Positions 60,562 through 64,000 of a DNA stretch of 64,000 bases are shown here, piece by piece; position 1 is the stretch's first letter, and each line of letters begins with the position of its first letter. The DNA comes from Pseudomonas kielensis. Lineage in GTDB: Bacteria; Pseudomonadota; Gammaproteobacteria; Pseudomonadales; Pseudomonadaceae. The notes beneath the pieces were generated by a model that made no database searches, had not been told where the DNA came from, and saw only the letters and a program-made list of their open reading frames with translations. Location of the stretch: positions 89,026 to 153,025 of the forward strand of contig NZ_JACMYG010000011.1 in the NCBI RefSeq assembly GCF_014236655.1. Reading direction: 5' to 3'. A program made the position numbers and the translations under genes.

Positions 60562-60861
60562 ATGCTTTACGCAATTATTGCCACAGACGTCGCCAACTCC
60601 CTGGAAGCTCGCCTGGCCGCCCGCCCTGCGCACCTTGAGCGCCTGCAACAGCTCAAGGCCGAAGGCCGCGTGGTCCTGGCCGGTCCGCACCCGGCAGTGG
60701 ACAGCAATGACCCGGGCGCCGCAGGTTTCACCGGCAGCCTGATCGTCGCCGAATTCGCCTCCCTCGAAGCTGCCCAGGCCTGGGCCGATGCCGACCCGTA
60801 CATCGACGCCGGTGTCTACGCCAACGTCCTGGTCAAGCCGTTCAAGCAAGTCCTGCCTTAA
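60562..60861 (+). CDS. yciI: YciI family protein
   Basis: Ferredoxin-like-fold protein of 99 residues ([13 protein letters not shown]) matching E. coli YciI in size. It has the conserved His-Asp pair of the family ([22 protein letters not shown]). Its biochemical role is not established; relatives include chlorohydrolase-like enzymes. It is co-transcribed with yciB. Confidence 0.92.
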   Translation: MLYAIIATDVANSLEARLAARPAHLERLQQLKAEGRVVLAGPHPAVDSNDPGAAGFTGSLIVAEFASLEAAQAWADADPYIDAGVYANVLVKPFKQVLP

Positions 60862-60869
60862 GCCTGGCG

Positions 60870-60896
60870 GCGCGGTGAACCTTGTGTTCATCGCGC
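60870..60896. terminator. Hairpin after yciI
   Basis: An 11-bp stem GCGCGGTGAAC / GTTCATCGCGC with one G-T wobble and a 5-base loop lies 8 bases past yciI. There is no T-run. It probably marks the end of the yciB-yciI unit. The remaining 187 bases before the next gene showed no clear site. Confidence 0.5.
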
Positions 60897-61083
60897 ACTC
60901 CATAGTGCTCGCGATCGTTGCTTCAACCCACCCGTCTCAGGTTTTTCACCCGCCCCTGCCGCGCTGACCACTCAGCCGCACGGGTTCGTCGTGGCATGCC
61001 AGTCGCGCGCCCGGCCCTGCATTGCGATATCGTTGCCAGGGATGGACACCCCCCACATCGACAATGGCTAAATTGAGTAAGTC

Positions 61084-61761
61084 ATGAGCGAGCTGTTACT
61101 GATTGATGATGACCAGGAGCTGTGTGAGCTTCTCGGTAGCTGGCTGAGCCAGGAAGGCTTTGTAGTGCGCGCCTGCCACGACGGCCTGAGCGCCCGCCGC
61201 GCCCTGGCCGAGTCCGCGCCGGCGGCCGTGGTGCTGGACGTGATGCTGCCCGACGGCAGTGGCCTGGAGCTGCTCAAGCAACTGCGCAGCGACCATCCCG
61301 AACTGCCGGTGCTGATGCTGTCGGCCCGCGGCGAACCGCTGGACCGGATCCTCGGCCTGGAGCTGGGGGCGGACGACTACCTGGCCAAGCCCTGCGATCC
61401 CCGGGAACTGACCGCCCGCCTGCGCGCCGTACTGCGCCGCAGTCACCCGGCGGCCGTATCCAGCCAGGTGGAACTCGGCGACCTGTGCTTCAGCCCCGCG
61501 CGGGGCGTGGTCAACATTGACCAGCAGGAATACACCTTGACCGTCTCCGAAAGCCGCCTGCTCGAAGCCCTGCTCAAGCAGCCTGGCGAGCCGCTGGACA
61601 AGCAGGAACTGGCGCAGATCGCCTTGGGCCGCAAGCTGACCCTCTACGACCGCAGCCTGGACATGCACGTCAGCAACCTGCGCAAGAAGATCGGCCCCCA
61701 CCCCGATGGCCGCCCGCGCATCGTGGCCCTGCGCAGCCGGGGTTACTACTACAGCCTCTGA
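61084..61761 (+). CDS. cpxR: Response regulator, CpxR-like (OmpR family)
   Basis: OmpR-type regulator of 225 residues with a receiver (phospho-acceptor D52 in VVLDVMLPDGSG) and a winged-helix DNA-binding domain (about 130-225; LDMHVSNLRKKIGPH, SRGYYY end). It is paired with a sensor kinase and with a Spy/CpxP-like gene that carries a CpxR-type box. This supports the Cpx assignment, though the name by homology alone would be less sure. Confidence 0.88.
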   Translation: MSELLLIDDDQELCELLGSWLSQEGFVVRACHDGLSARRALAESAPAAVVLDVMLPDGSGLELLKQLRSDHPELPVLMLSARGEPLDRILGLELGADDYLAKPCDPRELTARLRAVLRRSHPAAVSSQVELGDLCFSPARGVVNIDQQEYTLTVSESRLLEALLKQPGEPLDKQELAQIALGRKLTLYDRSLDMHVSNLRKKIGPHPDGRPRIVALRSRGYYYSL

Positions 61762-61804
61762 GTGCACACGGCCGGCGCCAATGTCAGGAGCGCGTGCGAC
61801 CGTC

Positions 61805-61820
61805 TTTACCCAAGCTTTAC
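61805..61820. promoter_or_regulatory. CpxR-type box before the Spy-like gene
   Basis: TTTAC-N6-TTTAC, that is GTAAA-N6-GTAAA on the other strand, fits the CpxR operator GTAAA-N4-8-GTAAA. It lies 83-98 bases upstream of the Spy-like ATG. Confidence 0.65.
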
Positions 61821-61902
61821 GCTTCGCTGACCGCCGCTGACCTTGATCTGCGTAATCTGCACTCATCCGGAACACACCGGGAACGAGACAAGGAGATACA
61901 CC

Positions 61903-62346
61903 ATGCGCAAGACTCTTATCGCTCTGCTGTTCGCTGCCGCCCTGCCCACCGTTGCCATGGCCATGCCAGAAGGCCAGGGGCCGATGGGCCCGATGGACGG
62001 CCCACGCCATGGCGCTCAGATGCACGATCACGGCAAGGGCCCTTACAGCCAGCTGGACCTGAGCCGCGAACAACGCGAGCAGATCCGCAAGATCATGGGC
62101 GAGCAGATGCACGAGCGTAAGCAGCTCGTCGATAAGTACCTGGAAAAGCTGTCGCCAGCCGACCAGAAAGCCATGAAAGACGAAATGGCCGCCCGTCACC
62201 AGAAAGCCGAAGCCGAGGTCCGTGCGCTGCTCAAGCCTGACCAGCAGCAGAAGTTCGACGCCATCCAGAAAAAACAGGCCGAACGCAAGGCTGAATGGGC
62301 CGAGTTCAAGGCATGGAAAGCGCAACAACCGCAAAAAGCGCAATAA
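61903..62346 (+). CDS. Spy/CpxP-like periplasmic protein (LTXXQ family)
   Basis: Periplasmic helical protein of 147 residues with a Sec signal (about 1-20, ALPTVAMA). LTXXQ-like motifs are seen at LDLSREQREQIRK and LKPDQQQKFDAI. The mature N-terminus is rich in Met, His, Gly and Pro (about 21-42), which may bind metal. Spy and CpxP proteins act as envelope chaperones, and CpxP damps the CpxA kinase. The ATG follows AAGGAG. It lies between the regulator and kinase genes. Confidence 0.88.
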   Translation: MRKTLIALLFAAALPTVAMAMPEGQGPMGPMDGPRHGAQMHDHGKGPYSQLDLSREQREQIRKIMGEQMHERKQLVDKYLEKLSPADQKAMKDEMAARHQKAEAEVRALLKPDQQQKFDAIQKKQAERKAEWAEFKAWKAQQPQKAQ

Positions 62347-62367
62347 TGCTCTAGCGCTCCTCCCCCC

Positions 62368-62403
62368 AGCCCAATGGTCCCCGCCATTGGGCTTTCCTTG
62401 TTT
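62368..62403 (+). terminator. Attenuator/terminator between Spy-like gene and kinase
   Basis: A 10-bp stem AGCCCAATGG / CCATTGGGCT followed by TTCCTTGTTT. It would reduce read-through from the stress-induced Spy-like gene into the kinase. Confidence 0.75.
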
Positions 62404-62414
62404 GAGGGTTTCCC

Positions 62415-63752
62415 GTGCGTTCATTGTTCTGGCGCATTCTCGCCAGTTTCTGGTTGGCCATCGCCCTGGTTGCAGGGCTGTCGATACTGCTTGGGCACAT
62501 GCTGAACCAGGACGCCTGGATTCTCAGTCGGCATCCGGGCCTCAATACTCTGGCGCAGCAGTGGACCCAGCTGTACGAGGAAAACGGTGAGGACGCCGCG
62601 CAAACGCTGCTGGAAAAACGTAAACGGCGCTATCACATCGACGTTCAGGTGCTCAACGAAAGCGGGGACCCGGTGGTGCGCGGAACCTTCCCGCGTCGCG
62701 CGGCGGCGTTCGAGGCCCGACAGAACGACAGTAACGACCGGCACCTGCCCTGGCGGCGCTTGACCGCCGAGTACACCAGCCCAAAAACCGGTGAAACCTA
62801 CCTGCTGATCTACCGCATCCCCCACCCGGAGCTCGACAGCTGGCACCGCGAAAGCCTGCTTTGGCCCCTGAGCGCGTTGGGTATTGCGCTGGTGGTGCTG
62901 ACCCTGTTCAGCCTGCTGGTGACGCTGTCCATCACCCGCCCCCTGAGCCGCTTGCGCGGCGCGGTGCATGACCTGGGCCAGACCACGTACCAACAGAACA
63001 GCCTGGCGCGCCTGGCCAACCGACGCGACGAGTTCGGGGTGCTGGCCAATGACTTCAACCGCATGGGCGCACGTCTGCAGAGCCTGATCGGCAGCCAGCG
63101 GCAATTGCTGCGTGACGTGTCCCACGAACTGCGCTCACCCCTGGCACGCTTGCGCATCGCCCTGGCCCTGGCCGAGCGGGCAGGCCCCGAAGAACGGGAA
63201 AAACTCTGGCCCCGCCTGACCCGCGAATGCGACCGCTTGGAGGCCTTGATCAGTGAAATCCTGGTATTGGCGCGGGTCGATGCCGATAACGCCAGTGCCG
63301 AGGCGGTGGACCTCAACCTGCTGCTGGGCAGCGCGCAGCGCGATGCCCAACTCGCCTCGCCGGACCAGCAGATCAGGGTCGAAGCCGAACCGAACCTGCA
63401 GCTCAAGGGCTGGCCGACCATGATTGAGCGTGCCCTGGACAACCTGTTGCGTAACGCCCAGCGCTTCAACCCGAGCGGACGGCCGATCGAAGTCCTGGCC
63501 CGGCACCAGGGTGAACGTATTGTGCTCAGCGTGCGCGACCACGGCCCCGGGGTCGACGCCGAGCATCTGGCGCAGTTGGGTGAACCCTTTTACCGTGCCC
63601 CCGGCCAGACCGCCCCCGGCCATGGCCTGGGCCTAGCCATCGCCCGCCGCGCCGCCGAACGCCACGGCGGCAGCCTGACCCTGGCCAATCACCCGGAAGG
63701 TGGATTCATCGCCAGCCTGGAGTTGCCACTGGAGCCGGGAGCCAGCACCTGA
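62415..63752 (+). CDS. cpxA: Sensor histidine kinase, CpxA-like
   Basis: Membrane sensor kinase of 445 residues from a GTG start (GAGGG six bases upstream). It has a transmembrane helix at about 8-29, a periplasmic domain (30-148), a second helix (150-173), HAMP, an H-box with H237 (LLRDVSHELRSPLARL), and an ATPase domain (NLLRNAQRF, DHGPGV, GHGLGLAI). It pairs with the response regulator upstream. The end of the gene is inside its own terminator stem. Confidence 0.9.
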   Translation: MRSLFWRILASFWLAIALVAGLSILLGHMLNQDAWILSRHPGLNTLAQQWTQLYEENGEDAAQTLLEKRKRRYHIDVQVLNESGDPVVRGTFPRRAAAFEARQNDSNDRHLPWRRLTAEYTSPKTGETYLLIYRIPHPELDSWHRESLLWPLSALGIALVVLTLFSLLVTLSITRPLSRLRGAVHDLGQTTYQQNSLARLANRRDEFGVLANDFNRMGARLQSLIGSQRQLLRDVSHELRSPLARLRIALALAERAGPEEREKLWPRLTRECDRLEALISEILVLARVDADNASAEAVDLNLLLGSAQRDAQLASPDQQIRVEAEPNLQLKGWPTMIERALDNLLRNAQRFNPSGRPIEVLARHQGERIVLSVRDHGPGVDAEHLAQLGEPFYRAPGQTAPGHGLGLAIARRAAERHGGSLTLANHPEGGFIASLELPLEPGAST

Positions 63753-63770
63753 GCCCGGCTCCGCCTTTTT
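63731..63770 (+). terminator. Terminator overlapping the kinase stop codon
   Basis: A 9-bp stem GGAGCCGGG / CCCGGCTCC followed shortly by TTTTT. The left arm lies within the last codons of the kinase gene and the right arm just after its stop. Confidence 0.85.
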
Positions 63771-63774
63771 GGGG

Positions 63775-64000
63775 AGCTGACGCCCGCTTTTGGCTCGCCA
63801 GCGATGGTCATAGGTATCTACACAACTGTGGTGCGACGTTGCACCTGTGGAGAGAGAACCTGCTTGGGTCGTGACCTCTGGGCCTCTGGGGTGTTGGATT
63901 AGACCGAGTACATATCCATTTCTTCGGTAACGGCCTCCTATGGTTCCGCCTGACGGCGGCTCACTTTTGAGAAGCGCAAAAGTAAGCAAAACGCTCTTAC
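63775..64000. repeat. Dispersed Pseudomonas intergenic repeat (partial, runs off right edge)
   Basis: The stretch contains GGTTCCGCCTGACGGCGGCT followed by CACTTTTGAGAAGCGCAAAA and then GTAAGCAAAACGCTCTTAC. From memory this combination recurs many times between genes in fluorescent pseudomonads. Open frames here look non-coding. The remainder lies beyond the window. Confidence 0.65.

Overview
The window looks like a chromosomal segment of a fluorescent-type Pseudomonas. This rests on high GC, on the polar-flagellum gene order with FleQ, FleSR, FleN and FlhF, on the phhR-phhABC phenylalanine hydroxylase locus, and on intergenic pieces that resemble dispersed Pseudomonas repeats. I see no tRNA, rRNA, CRISPR array, transposase or prophage gene.

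Bases 1-41805 are one long, almost entirely minus-strand flagellar and chemotaxis region. In transcription order it holds flgF-G-H-I-J-K-L, a stand-alone ketoacyl-ACP synthase III gene, fliC, flaG, fliD, fliS, fliT, fleQ, fleS-fleR, fliE-F-G-H-I-J, the hsbA-hsbR-hptB phosphorelay/anti-anti-sigma module, fliK, fliL-M-N-O-P-Q-R-flhB, flhA-flhF-fleN-fliA, and cheY-cheZ (cheZ runs off the left edge). A plus-strand cytochrome b561 gene sits between flhA and flhB. Near-consensus sigma-54 (-24/-12) elements lie 50-76 bp upstream of flgF, fleS, fliE, fliK, fliL and flhA, with a weaker one before fliD. A sigma-28 (FliA) promoter lies before fliC. This matches the known tiered FleQ > RpoN/FleSR > FliA cascade, and fleQ, fleSR, fliA and the anti-activator fleN are all encoded here.

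Bases 42009-46087 are a periplasmic nitrate reductase operon, napEDABC (no napF), placed where flgE-D-C-B would be expected. It has an FNR/ANR-like box upstream. Bases 46256-50508 hold the aromatic amino-acid regulator phhR and, divergently, phhA-phhB-phhC, with a TyrR-type box between them. Two very small ORFs, an MFS transporter, arfB and aroP (aromatic amino-acid permease) follow. aroP probably supplies the substrates of the Phh pathway.

Bases 55176-60861 are housekeeping genes: rluB, scpB, scpA, yciO and an RNase AM-like PHP gene on minus, then yciB and yciI on plus. Bases 61084-63752 encode a Cpx-like envelope-stress set: an OmpR-family regulator, a Spy/CpxP-like periplasmic protein preceded by a GTAAA-N6-GTAAA CpxR-type box, and a sensor kinase whose terminator overlaps its stop codon. 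The window ends in part of a dispersed Pseudomonas intergenic repeat.

I did not find a clearly unprecedented system. The most notable items are the nap insertion that splits the flg genes, the orphan KAS III beside flagellin, the embedded Hpt/Hsb module, the short napE gene, and the regulatory boxes.
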